Below are positions 7,421 to 15,045 of a stretch of DNA of 45,075 nt, in pieces. A program made the translations under genes and the position numbers. The notes beneath the pieces are model-generated. The model made no database searches, was not told where the DNA came from, and saw only the letters and a list, made by a program, of their open reading frames with translations. Position 1 is the stretch's first letter, and each line of letters opens with the position of its first letter. Source of the DNA: PFJX01 sp964466195 (GTDB lineage: Bacteria; Pseudomonadota; Gammaproteobacteria; Burkholderiales; Thiobacillaceae); NCBI GenBank assembly GCA_964466195.1, contig CAYXMQ010000028.1, positions 1 to 45,075 of the forward strand. The letters run 5' to 3'.

Positions 7421-8496
7421 TGCTCGCCCAGTGGCTCGGCCACGACATTCGCGCCTTCAATGTCTTCCAGTACATCACCTTGCGCGGCGTGCTGGCCGCG
7501 CTGACCGCGTTGCTGATTTCCTTCGTTCTCGGCCCGGCGATGATCCGCAAGCTGACCGAGCTGAAAGTCGGCCAGCCGGTGCGCGACGACGGGCCGCAAA
7601 CGCATCTGGTCAAGGCCGGCACACCGACCATGGGCGGCGCTTTGATATTGGCTTCGGTGATCATCACGACGCTGCTGTGGGCCGATCTGACCAACCGCTA
7701 CGTCTGGATCGCGCTGACCACGCTGGTCGGCTTCGGCGCGATCGGTTGGGTCGACGACTGGCGCAAGGTGGTGGAAAAGAATCCGCGCGGGCTGGCCTCG
7801 CGCTGGAAATACTTCTGGCAATCGGTGATCGCCGCCTGCATCGCGGCCTGGCTGGCCTGGTCGGCGCATCTGCCGGCGCAGACCGAACTGATCGTGCCGT
7901 TCTTCAAACATATCGTGATGCCGCTCGGCGTCACCGGCTTCGTCGTGCTGGCCTATTTCGTCATCGTCGGTACCAGCAACGCGGTCAACCTGACCGATGG
8001 AGCCGACGGCCTGGCCATTCTGCCGACCGTGATGGTGGCGGGCGCGCTGGCCATCTTCGCCTACGTCGCCGGCCATGCCGTGTTCTCCAAATATCTCGGC
8101 CTGCCGCACATACCCGGCGCCGGCGAACTGGTGATCTTTTGCGCGGCGCTGGTCGGCGCCGGGCTGGCGTTTCTGTGGTTCAACGCCTATCCGGCCGAAG
8201 TGTTCATGGGCGACGTCGGCGCGCTGGCATTGGGCGCCGGCCTGGGGGTCGTGGCGGTGATCGTGCGGCAGGAAATCGTGCTGTTCATCATGGGCGGCGT
8301 CTTCGTCATGGAAGCCATCTCGGTGATGCTGCAGGTCGGCTCGTACAAATTGCGCGGCAAGCGAGTGTTCCTGATGGCGCCTATCCACCACCACTTCGAG
8401 AAGAAGGGCTGGAAGGAAACTCAGGTCGTCGTCCGTTTCTGGATCATCTCGATGATGCTGGTGCTCATCGGGCTGGCCTCGCTGAAGTTGAGGTAA
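7411..8496 (+). CDS. mraY: Phospho-MurNAc-pentapeptide transferase MraY
   Basis: Integral membrane enzyme that transfers phospho-MurNAc-pentapeptide to undecaprenyl phosphate, making lipid I. The 361 residues (E. coli 360) contain about ten membrane segments and the conserved aspartate/histidine motifs: GWVDDWRK, NAVNLTDGADGLA, FNAYPAEVFMGDVGALALG and APIHHHFE. GGAGG lies 7 bases before the ATG and belongs to the 3' end of repeat copy 3. The start overlaps the tail of murF. Confidence 0.97.
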   Translation: MLLMLAQWLGHDIRAFNVFQYITLRGVLAALTALLISFVLGPAMIRKLTELKVGQPVRDDGPQTHLVKAGTPTMGGALILASVIITTLLWADLTNRYVWIALTTLVGFGAIGWVDDWRKVVEKNPRGLASRWKYFWQSVIAACIAAWLAWSAHLPAQTELIVPFFKHIVMPLGVTGFVVLAYFVIVGTSNAVNLTDGADGLAILPTVMVAGALAIFAYVAGHAVFSKYLGLPHIPGAGELVIFCAALVGAGLAFLWFNAYPAEVFMGDVGALALGAGLGVVAVIVRQEIVLFIMGGVFVMEAISVMLQVGSYKLRGKRVFLMAPIHHHFEKKGWKETQVVVRFWIISMMLVLIGLASLKLR

Positions 8497-8502
8497 GCGG
8501 AC

Positions 8503-10059
8503 ATGAATATGCAGGCGTCGAGTTTCTCCAACATCAAAGCGCTGGTCGTCGGATTGGGCGATACCGGCGCCTCCTGCGTGCGCTGGCTGCTCGAGCACGA
8601 CGCCGATGTACGCGCCACCGATACGCGCGAAGAACCGCCGCATGCCCAGCATCTGCGCGAGGCTTTCCCGGAAGTGCCGCTCAGCCTGGGCGGCTTCGCT
8701 GCAGCCGATTTCGATTGGGCCGATCTGGTCGTGGTCAGCCCGGGCGTGGCGCTGGCTACACCGGAAATCCAGCGCGCCGCGGCCGCCGGCAAGGACGTGG
8801 TCGGCGATGTCGAACTGTTTGCCCGCGCCATTGGAAACAGCCCCCACGCTCACTTACGCTCGCTGCCCCCCGCGGGGGCGCAATGCCAGCCTTGCGACGG
8901 CCCGTCGGCAGGCATGGGTCGCCAGGCCAAAGTCATCGCCATCACCGGCTCCAACGGCAAGAGCACGGTCACCAGTCTGGTCGGCCATCTGTGCGCGGCG
9001 GTCGGGCTCGATACCGTGGTGGCCGGCAACATCGGCCTGCCGGTGCTGGAAGCGCTCGACAACCGGGAAACGCTCGGCCGCGCCCCGGATGTCTGGGTGC
9101 TGGAGCTGTCCAGTTTTCAGCTCGAAACCACTTCCAGCCTGCATCCCGACGCGGCCACGGTGTTGAACATCTCGCAAGACCATATGGACCGCTATGCCGG
9201 CCTGGACGAGTACGCCGCGGCGAAAGCGCGCATCTTCGCCGGGGCCGGCGTGCAAGTGCTGAACCGCGACGATGCGCTGGTGATGGCGATGGCCTTGCCG
9301 GAGCATCGCGTCGTCACTTTCAGCATCGCGCAGGACACGCCGCCCGCAGACGGCGTCTTCGGCCTCACCCAGCGCAAAGACCGTCTCTGGCTGTGCGCAG
9401 GGGAAGAAGCGCTGCTGCCGGTGGACAAGCTGCCCATCGCCGGGCTGCACAACGCCGCCAATGCGCTGGCGGCGTTGGCCTTGTGCCGCGCCATCGGCCT
9501 GCCATTTGCAGGCCTGGTACCGGCGTTGAAAACGTTTCAGGGTTTGCCGCATCGCGTGCAGCGCGTCGCCGAATTGGCCGGACGCACCTTCTACGACGAT
9601 TCGAAAGGCACCAATGTCGGTGCGACAGCCGCCGCCCTGCTGGGTTTCACGGTGCCGGTCGTGCTGATCGCCGGCGGCGACGGCAAGGGCCAGGATTTCT
9701 CGCCGTTGCGCGCCGCCGTCAAGCAGGCCCGCGCCGTGGTGCTGATCGGTCGCGATGCGCCCTTGCTGGCGGCGGCGATCGGCGATGCCTGTCCGACTTA
9801 TCGCGCCGCAAGCATGGCGGACGCCGTGCAGCTGGCCTTCAATCTGGCGCAAGCGGGCGATGCCGTCCTGCTTTCGCCGGCCTGCGCCAGTTGGGACATG
9901 TTCCGCAACTATGCGCACCGGGCCGAAGTGTTCATCGCGGCGGTGCATGAATTGGCCGCGGCGATGGAGCCCCCACGCTCGCAAAATCCGCTCGTTGCCC
10001 CCCAAGGGGACGCTATCCCCGCCTTGGGACTGCCCGGCGGCAGGAAACATGTTTTATAA
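8503..10059 (+). CDS. murD: UDP-MurNAc-L-Ala:D-Glu ligase MurD with two repeat-encoded segments
   Basis: This Mur ligase adds D-glutamate to UDP-MurNAc-L-Ala. It has an N-terminal nucleotide-sugar domain (VVGLGDTGASC to about residue 110), the ATPase domain with ITGSNGKST (P-loop near 148-155) and NISQDHMDRY, and the C-terminal domain with FYDDSKGTNVGAT and LLSPACASWDMF. At 518 residues it is about 80 longer than E. coli MurD (438). The surplus is two pieces from the dcw repeat: an internal insertion at about residues 112-138, exactly between domains 1 and 2 just before the P-loop, and a C-terminal tail at about 489-518. All catalytic motifs remain, so it should be functional. The end overlaps the ftsW start. 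Confidence 0.96.
   Translation: MNMQASSFSNIKALVVGLGDTGASCVRWLLEHDADVRATDTREEPPHAQHLREAFPEVPLSLGGFAAADFDWADLVVVSPGVALATPEIQRAAAAGKDVVGDVELFARAIGNSPHAHLRSLPPAGAQCQPCDGPSAGMGRQAKVIAITGSNGKSTVTSLVGHLCAAVGLDTVVAGNIGLPVLEALDNRETLGRAPDVWVLELSSFQLETTSSLHPDAATVLNISQDHMDRYAGLDEYAAAKARIFAGAGVQVLNRDDALVMAMALPEHRVVTFSIAQDTPPADGVFGLTQRKDRLWLCAGEEALLPVDKLPIAGLHNAANALAALALCRAIGLPFAGLVPALKTFQGLPHRVQRVAELAGRTFYDDSKGTNVGATAAALLGFTVPVVLIAGGDGKGQDFSPLRAAVKQARAVVLIGRDAPLLAAAIGDACPTYRAASMADAVQLAFNLAQAGDAVLLSPACASWDMFRNYAHRAEVFIAAVHELAAAMEPPRSQNPLVAPQGDAIPALGLPGGRKHVL
8838..8916 (+). repeat. dcw repeat, copy 4 (forward, inside murD)
   Basis: Nearly identical in layout to copy 2: CAGCCCCCACGCTCAC, GCTCGCTGCCCCCCGCGGGG, then GCGCAATGCCAGCC and GGCAGGCATG. 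It is read in the same frame as copy 2, giving a peptide with SPHAHLRSLPPAGAQC, against SPHPHIRSLPPEGAQC in MurE. It is inserted at a domain boundary and keeps the frame. Confidence 0.88.
9969..10051 (+). repeat. dcw repeat, copy 5 (forward, murD/ftsW junction)
   Basis: GAGCCCCCACGCTCGC, CGTTGCCCCCCAAGGGGACG, CCCCGCCTTGGGACTGCCCG and a 3' end reaching the ftsW ATG at 10049. It is read in a different frame from copies 2-4 (peptide with VAPQGDAIPALGLPGG). AGGA at 10042-10045 may serve ftsW. Confidence 0.85.
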
Positions 10060-11275
10060 CGCCGCCCTCAAGCGCACCGCCCTGACACCGTACGACTGGG
10101 GTCTGGTGTTCGCTGCGGTCGGTTTGCTGATGATCGGCCTGGTCATGGTCTATTCCGCTTCCATCGCTACGGCTGAAGCCAAATCCGCCGCCAACCAGTC
10201 GGCGTTCTATCTGATCCGCCACGCCATGTATCTGGTCATCGGCCTGGGCGCCGGCTATGCCGCGTTGCAGATTCCGATCGACACCTGGCAGAAGATGGCG
10301 CCGATTCTGTTCATCGTCGGCGCGATTGCACTGGTGCTGGTGCTGATTCCGTTCATCGGCCGCGAAGTCAACGGCAGCCGGCGCTGGATACCGCTCGGGC
10401 CGCTGGGCAATTTTCAGCCTTCCGAACTGATGAAATTCGCCACCATTCTGTACGCCGCCGATTACACCGTGCGCAAGGCGGCGCACATGCAGAGCCTGAG
10501 AAAGGGCTTTCTGCCGATGTTCCTGGTCATGCTGTTTCTCGGCGGCCTGCTGCTGCTGGAACCGGATTTCGGCGCCTTCGTGGTGATCGTGTTCATCGCG
10601 CTGGCCATCCTGTTTCTCGGCGGCCTCAATGCCCGCCTGTTCGTCGGCCTGATTGTGCTGTTGGCGGCGGGTTTCGTGTTGCTGGTCGTGATGTCGCCCT
10701 ACCGCCTCGAGCGCGTCACCAGTTATCTGAACCCGTGGAGCGATCCATACGGCGCGGGCTATCAGCTGTCGCAAGCGCTGATCGCGCTCGGCCGCGGCGA
10801 ACTGACCGGCGTCGGACTGGGCGACAGCGTCGGCAAGCTGTTCTACCTGCCCGAGGCTTACACCGACTTTCTGCTGGCAGTGACCGGCGAAGAACTCGGC
10901 CTGATTGGCGTCATGACGGTCATCGGCCTGTTCGCCTGGTTGACCTGGCGCGCGTTCTCGATCGGCTGGCAAGCCGGCCTGATGGGGCGCAACTACGCCG
11001 CCCTGGTCGCCCAGGGCATCGGCGTCTGGCTGGGTTTCCAGGCCTTCATCAACATGGGCGTCAATCTCGGCTTGCTGCCGACCAAGGGTCTGACCTTGCC
11101 GCTGATGAGCTACGGCGGTTCCGGCATCGTGTCCAATTGTCTGGCGCTGGCCCTGCTGCTGCGGGTGGATTTCGAAAATCGCTGCATGATGAAGGGCAAC
11201 GGCAACAGCAGCGGCGTGGTCGGCGGATCGGCGGCGATGCGCAAGCTGCGTTCCGGCGAAGGCAGGTACGCATGA
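10049..11275 (+). CDS. ftsW: Septal peptidoglycan polymerase FtsW (SEDS family)
   Basis: A polytopic SEDS glycosyltransferase that polymerises lipid II at the septum together with FtsI. The 408 residues contain about ten membrane segments and the family signatures NGSRRWIPLGPLGNFQPSE, YQLSQALIALGRGE, the catalytic-loop region LPEAYTDF, and GLLPTKGLTLPLMSYGGS near the end. ATG 10049 fits the family N-terminus; its ribosome-binding site (AGGA) lies in repeat copy 5 with short spacing, so coupling to murD is likely important. The stop overlaps murG as ATGA. Confidence 0.96.
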   Translation: MFYNAALKRTALTPYDWGLVFAAVGLLMIGLVMVYSASIATAEAKSAANQSAFYLIRHAMYLVIGLGAGYAALQIPIDTWQKMAPILFIVGAIALVLVLIPFIGREVNGSRRWIPLGPLGNFQPSELMKFATILYAADYTVRKAAHMQSLRKGFLPMFLVMLFLGGLLLLEPDFGAFVVIVFIALAILFLGGLNARLFVGLIVLLAAGFVLLVVMSPYRLERVTSYLNPWSDPYGAGYQLSQALIALGRGELTGVGLGDSVGKLFYLPEAYTDFLLAVTGEELGLIGVMTVIGLFAWLTWRAFSIGWQAGLMGRNYAALVAQGIGVWLGFQAFINMGVNLGLLPTKGLTLPLMSYGGSGIVSNCLALALLLRVDFENRCMMKGNGNSSGVVGGSAAMRKLRSGEGRYA

Positions 11276-12375
11276 GCGCGCCAAGAACCCTGCTGGTCAT
11301 GGCCGGCGGCACCGGCGGCCATGTCATGCCGGCGCTGGCGGTGGCGGAAGCGCTGCGCAGCGAGGGTTGGCGCGTGGTCTGGCTGGGCACGCGCAGCGGC
11401 ATGGAAGCCAGGCTGGCGGTCGACAAAGGTTTCGACATGGCCTGGGTTCGGGTGGCCGGCGTGCGCGGCAAGAGCCTGCTGACCAAGCTGCTGCTGCCGG
11501 TCAATCTGCTGGCGGCGTTCTGGCAGGCGGCGCGCGCGATCTTTCGCGAGCGGCCGGATGTGGCGTTGGGCCTGGGCGGTTATGTCGCGTTCCCTGGGGG
11601 CATGATGGCCAGCCTGCTCGGCAAACCGCTGGTCATTCACGAACAGAACGCCATCGCCGGCCTGACCAACCGGCTGCTGGCCTGTCTGGCCGATCGCGTG
11701 CTGCTCGGTTTGCCGGGCGCATTCACTAATCAAAACGACAAGCCGCTGCCTTGCGGCAAGGTGGCCAGCGAGTGGGTCGGCAATCCGGTGCGTCCGGAAA
11801 TCGCTGCGCTGGCTGCGCCGCAACAGCGTCTGGCCGACCGCGCCGGGCCGTTGCGGCTGTTGGTGGTCGGCGGCAGCCTCGGTGCGCTGGCGTTGAACGA
11901 ACGGGTGCCGCAAGCCTTGGCGCTGATAGCGCCGGCGCAACGTCCACAGGTGCGGCATCAGTCCGGCGCCAAGCATCTGGCCGCGCTCGAGGCGCACTAC
12001 GCGACAGCCGGCGTCGAGGCGGAATGTCTGACCTTCATCACCGACATGGCCGCGGCCTACGCCTGGGCCGATGTCGTGATCTGCCGCGCCGGCGCGTTGA
12101 CCGTGGCCGAAGTCGCTGCCGCCGGCGCGGCGGCCCTGTTCGTGCCGTTTCCCTACGCGGTGGATGACCACCAGAGCGCGAATGCCCGCTTTCTGGCCGA
12201 TGCCGGTGCGGCCTGGCTGATGCCGCAAGACGAGCTCAGCGCGGAAGGGCTGGCGCAATGGCTGGCCGGCCTGAAGCGGGACGAACTGATGACCCGAGCC
12301 GTCAAGGCGCGCGCACTCGCCAAACCGGATGCGACTGCACGCGTGGCGGCGATCTGCAAGGAATATGCCCAATGA
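11272..12375 (+). CDS. murG: UDP-GlcNAc:undecaprenyl-PP-MurNAc-pentapeptide transferase MurG
   Basis: Peripheral membrane GT28 glycosyltransferase that converts lipid I to lipid II. N-terminal GGTGGHVMPALAVAEAL, the HEQNAIAGLTNRLL segment, VVGGSLGALALNE, and the donor-binding CRAGALTVAEV and PFPYAVDDHQSANA motifs are all present. Length of 367 residues is normal (E. coli 355). The ATG overlaps the ftsW stop, and the TGA overlaps an ATG at 12372 that opens the repeat-derived mini-ORF. Confidence 0.97.
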   Translation: MSAPRTLLVMAGGTGGHVMPALAVAEALRSEGWRVVWLGTRSGMEARLAVDKGFDMAWVRVAGVRGKSLLTKLLLPVNLLAAFWQAARAIFRERPDVALGLGGYVAFPGGMMASLLGKPLVIHEQNAIAGLTNRLLACLADRVLLGLPGAFTNQNDKPLPCGKVASEWVGNPVRPEIAALAAPQQRLADRAGPLRLLVVGGSLGALALNERVPQALALIAPAQRPQVRHQSGAKHLAALEAHYATAGVEAECLTFITDMAAAYAWADVVICRAGALTVAEVAAAGAAALFVPFPYAVDDHQSANARFLADAGAAWLMPQDELSAEGLAQWLAGLKRDELMTRAVKARALAKPDATARVAAICKEYAQ

Positions 12376-12509
12376 ACAACCCCCACGCTCACCTCGTTCG
12401 CTGCACTCGCGGGGAGTACGCCGGAATGGGTACGCGCCGAAGCGCAACGACTCCGCTGCTCCCGTGGGCGCGTAATGCCCGTCTTGTGGCGGCCCGGAGA
12501 CCGGCATGA
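12372..12509 (+). CDS. Repeat-encoded 45-residue mini-ORF bridging murG and murC
   Basis: ATG 12372 overlaps the murG stop (ATGA), and the reading frame runs without a stop through the whole of repeat copy 6 to TGA 12507-12509, which overlaps the murC ATG (12506). The product begins MNNPHAHLVR and is Arg/Ala-rich with no recognisable domain. It has the geometry of a coupling peptide: ribosomes ending murG could restart here and then restart on murC. It may also be chance, because the repeat is stop-poor in several frames. No function is proposed for the peptide itself. Confidence 0.4.
   Translation: MNNPHAHLVRCTRGEYAGMGTRRSATTPLLPWARNARLVAARRPA
12376..12508 (+). repeat. dcw repeat, copy 6 (forward, long form, murG/murC)
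   Basis: The usual ends (ACCCCCACGCTCACC and GGCGGCCCGGAGACCGGCATG) enclose an extra central module with TACGCCGGAATGGG, GCGCCGAAGCGCAACGACTC and CGCTGCTCCCGTGGGCG. This module is shared with copy 8 in murB and, reversed, with the tandem array after lipA. GGAG at 12496-12499 and the terminal ATG act as the murC ribosome-binding site and start. Confidence 0.83.
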
Positions 12510-13948
12510 AACATAAAGTTCGTCGCATCCATTTCGTCGGCATCGGCGGCGCCGGCATGAGCGGCATCGCCGAAGTCCTGCTCAATCTGGGCTATCAGGT
12601 TTCCGGCAGCGATGCCGCCGACAATCTGGTCACTCAGCGCCTTGCCGGCATGGGCGCCAGCGTGTTCCAGGGCCACGCCGCCGAGCATGTCGCCGGCGCC
12701 GACGTGCTGGTCATTTCGAGCGCGATCCAGGCCGACAACCCGGAACTTCAGGCTGCGCGCGCGGCGCATATTCCGGTGGTTCAGCGCGCAATGATGCTGG
12801 CCGAACTGATGCGCTTCAAACAGGGCATCGCGATCGCCGGCACGCACGGCAAGACCACGACCACCAGCCTGATCGCCAGCGTGTTGAACGAGGCCGGCCT
12901 GGACCCCACTTTCGTGATCGGCGGCAAATTGCTGGCCGCCGGCGCCAATGCACGCCTGGGCACGGGCGAATGGCTGGTGGCGGAGGCGGACGAATCCGAC
13001 GCCTCGTTCCTGCATCTGTCGCCGGTGTTGTCGGTCGTCACCAACATCGACGCCGACCATATGGAAACCTATGACCACGATTTCGAGAAGCTGAAGTCGG
13101 CCTTCATTGAGTTCCTGCACCGGCTGCCGTTCTGGGGCATGGCCGTAGTGTGCGCCGACGACCCGAATGTGCGTGCGCTGCTGGCGCGCATCACCAAGCC
13201 GGTGATGACCTATGGCACGACTGACGACTGTGCGATCCAGGCCGTGAATATCCGCGCCGAAGCCGGTCGCATGCAGTTCACCGCCTTGCGCAACGGCACG
13301 CGTTCGCCGATCGACATCAGCCTCAACATGCCCGGTCAGCACAATGTACTCAACGCGTTGGCCGCGATTGCGGTGGCCTGGGAACTGCAGGTGCCGGACG
13401 CCGCGGTGCAGAAGGCGCTGGCCGGCTTCAGCGGCGTCGGCCGTCGCTTCCAGCGTTACGGTGAGATTACCTTGCCCGCCTTGGGGGGCAGCGAAGCGTG
13501 GGGGTCGTCAACTCCGGATGGTCGGACCTTCACGTTGATCGACGACTACGGCCATCACCCGGTGGAAATGCGCGCCACGCTGAATGCGGCGCGCGGCGCC
13601 TTCCCCGGGCGGCGTCTGGTGTTGGCCTTCCAGCCGCATCGCTATACCCGTACGCGCGATCTGTTCGAAGACTTCGTGCAAGTACTGTCGCAGGCCGACG
13701 CGGTGCTGCTGACCGAGGTTTACGCCGCCAGCGAAGCACCGATCGTCGCGGCCGACGGCCGCAGTCTGGCGCGTGCGGTGCGCGTCGCCGGCCGGGTGGA
13801 GCCGGTGTTCGTGGCCGACGTCAACGATCTGCCTGCCGCCTTGGCGGATTTCATCCAGAACGGCGATGTCGTGTTGTGCATGGGCGCCGGTTCCATCGGT
13901 CAGATGCCGGCGCGGCTGGCGGCGCTCGGCCAGGGGGTCCAGGCATGA
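12506..13948 (+). CDS. murC: UDP-N-acetylmuramate:L-alanine ligase MurC
   Basis: The first Mur ligase, adding L-alanine to UDP-MurNAc. The N-terminal HFVGIGGAGMSGIAEVL, P-loop AGTHGKTTTTSLI, EADESDASF and C-terminal DDYGHHPVE and FQPHRYTRT identify it. The 480 residues are close to E. coli (491). Around residues 322-334, between the ATPase and C-terminal domains, lies a short segment containing LPALGGSEAWGSS that is the reverse-oriented repeat copy 7; relatives normally pass from RFQRYGE almost directly to the FTLIDDYGHHP block. The start and its ribosome-binding site belong to repeat copy 6. The stop overlaps the murB start. Confidence 0.96.
   Translation: MKHKVRRIHFVGIGGAGMSGIAEVLLNLGYQVSGSDAADNLVTQRLAGMGASVFQGHAAEHVAGADVLVISSAIQADNPELQAARAAHIPVVQRAMMLAELMRFKQGIAIAGTHGKTTTTSLIASVLNEAGLDPTFVIGGKLLAAGANARLGTGEWLVAEADESDASFLHLSPVLSVVTNIDADHMETYDHDFEKLKSAFIEFLHRLPFWGMAVVCADDPNVRALLARITKPVMTYGTTDDCAIQAVNIRAEAGRMQFTALRNGTRSPIDISLNMPGQHNVLNALAAIAVAWELQVPDAAVQKALAGFSGVGRRFQRYGEITLPALGGSEAWGSSTPDGRTFTLIDDYGHHPVEMRATLNAARGAFPGRRLVLAFQPHRYTRTRDLFEDFVQVLSQADAVLLTEVYAASEAPIVAADGRSLARAVRVAGRVEPVFVADVNDLPAALADFIQNGDVVLCMGAGSIGQMPARLAALGQGVQA
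13471..13506 (-). repeat. dcw repeat, copy 7 (reverse, short form, inside murC)
   Basis: On the minus strand it reads CCCCCACGCTTCGCTGCCCC directly followed by CCAAGGCGGGCAAG. This is the two ends of the consensus with the central hairpin lost, so it looks like a deletion derivative. It stays in frame in MurC. Confidence 0.75.
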
Positions 13949-15045
13949 TGGTCGTCGAAAGCATGGACAAACCGGCGCGGGTTCCCGGCACGCAGGGCGA
14001 ATTGCTGCACGCCGTCGACATGGGCGGCTACACCAGCTGGCGCGCCGGCGGCAAGGCGGAGCGCCTGTACACGCCAGCCGATCTGGAAGATCTGTGTGCG
14101 TTCCTGCGGACGCTGGACGCCGATGAGCCGGTGTATTTCATCGGCCTCGGCAGCAATCTGCTGGTGCGCGATGGCGGCCTGCGCGGCACGGTGATCCATC
14201 TGCACGGCGCATTGCGACGCATCGAGCTGGAGCAGCGTCGCACAAATCAACAGCTTCCACGCTCACTCGCAGGCAGTACGCCGGATTCGAACGCGCTGAA
14301 TCGCAGCGACTCCGCCGTCCCCCAAGGGAGCGAAATGCCCGCTTTGAGACTTCCCGGCGGCGAGCAGGGCAGCAAAGAGGTCGGTACGTTCGGCGTGGTC
14401 TACGCGGAAGCGGGCGTGGCCAGTCCGAAGGTGGCGAGCTTCGCCGCCAAGCATGATCTGGTCGGGGCCGAGTTTCTCGCCGGCATACCCGGAACCGTCG
14501 GCGGCGCACTGGCGATGAACGCCGGCTGCTATGGCCATGAAACCTGGGAATTCGTCAACCAGGTGTTGACGGTGAATCGCCGCGGCGAGATTCAGCGTCG
14601 CGCGCCGAAGGAATATCGAGTCAGTTACCGCCACGTCGAACCGAACGCCGATTTGAATGCGCGCTTGGCCGGCAGCGGCGACGAATGGTTTGTCGCCGCC
14701 TGGTTCCTGTTCCCACGCGGCGACGGCGGCAAAGCGCGGCAGGACATCAAACACCTGCTGGAAAAGCGGATCGCCAGCCAGCCGCTCAACCAGCCCAACG
14801 CCGGCTCGGTCTTCCGCAATCCGCCGGGCGATTACGCGGCGCGGCTGATCGAAGCCTGCGGCATGAAGGGCGAAAAGATCGGCGCCGCACAGGTATCCGA
14901 AAAGCACGCCAATTTCATCGTCAATCTGGGGCAGGCCCGCGCCAGTGATATCGAATGCCTGATCGAAAAAGTGCAAGCGCGAGTGGCCGAACGGACCGGT
15001 ATCAAGTTGCAACGCGAGGTGCGTATCGTGGGAGAGAAAGCGTGA
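13945..15045 (+). CDS. murB: UDP-N-acetylenolpyruvoylglucosamine reductase MurB with internal insertion
   Basis: FAD enzyme that reduces UDP-GlcNAc-enolpyruvate to UDP-MurNAc with NADPH. The FAD-binding segment GLGSNLLVRDGGLRGTVI, then GIPGTVGGALAMNAGCYG, the catalytic-serine region NAGSVFRNP and the C-terminal EREV-like LQREVRIVGE identify it. Start ATG 13945 overlaps the murC stop; a second ATG follows at 13948. It has 366 residues. Between HGALRRIELEQ and VVYAEAGVASPK lies about 45 residues not expected in the family, of which about 102-140 are encoded by repeat copy 8. The insertion falls on a loop in the FAD domain. The stop overlaps the GTG of ddl. Confidence 0.95.
   Translation: MMVVESMDKPARVPGTQGELLHAVDMGGYTSWRAGGKAERLYTPADLEDLCAFLRTLDADEPVYFIGLGSNLLVRDGGLRGTVIHLHGALRRIELEQRRTNQQLPRSLAGSTPDSNALNRSDSAVPQGSEMPALRLPGGEQGSKEVGTFGVVYAEAGVASPKVASFAAKHDLVGAEFLAGIPGTVGGALAMNAGCYGHETWEFVNQVLTVNRRGEIQRRAPKEYRVSYRHVEPNADLNARLAGSGDEWFVAAWFLFPRGDGGKARQDIKHLLEKRIASQPLNQPNAGSVFRNPPGDYAARLIEACGMKGEKIGAAQVSEKHANFIVNLGQARASDIECLIEKVQARVAERTGIKLQREVRIVGEKA
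14249..14365 (+). repeat. dcw repeat, copy 8 (forward, long form, inside murB)
   Basis: It carries CAGCTTCCACGCTCACTCGC, the central module CAGTACGCCGGATTCGAACG plus CGCTGAATCGCAGCGACTCC, and the 3' half GTCCCCCAAGGGAGCGAAATG, CCCGCTTTGAGACTTCCCGG. More diverged than copies 2 and 4. The translated frame is the same as that of copy 5. Confidence 0.8.

Noticed and set aside
7323..9950. 875-codon plus-strand frame across mraY and murD, starting at an ATG in repeat copy 3
   Set aside because: It overlaps two certain genes in another frame and is Arg-rich shadow sequence. The ATG is kept only as part of the repeat pattern.
13489..13510. Frameshift or assembly error in murC at the G-rich run
   Set aside because: The frame continues cleanly into DDYGHHP and the segment is explained by a reverse repeat copy.
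1354..14365. CRISPR array
   Set aside because: Copies are in both orientations, differ in length, are spaced by kilobases and lie in genes.
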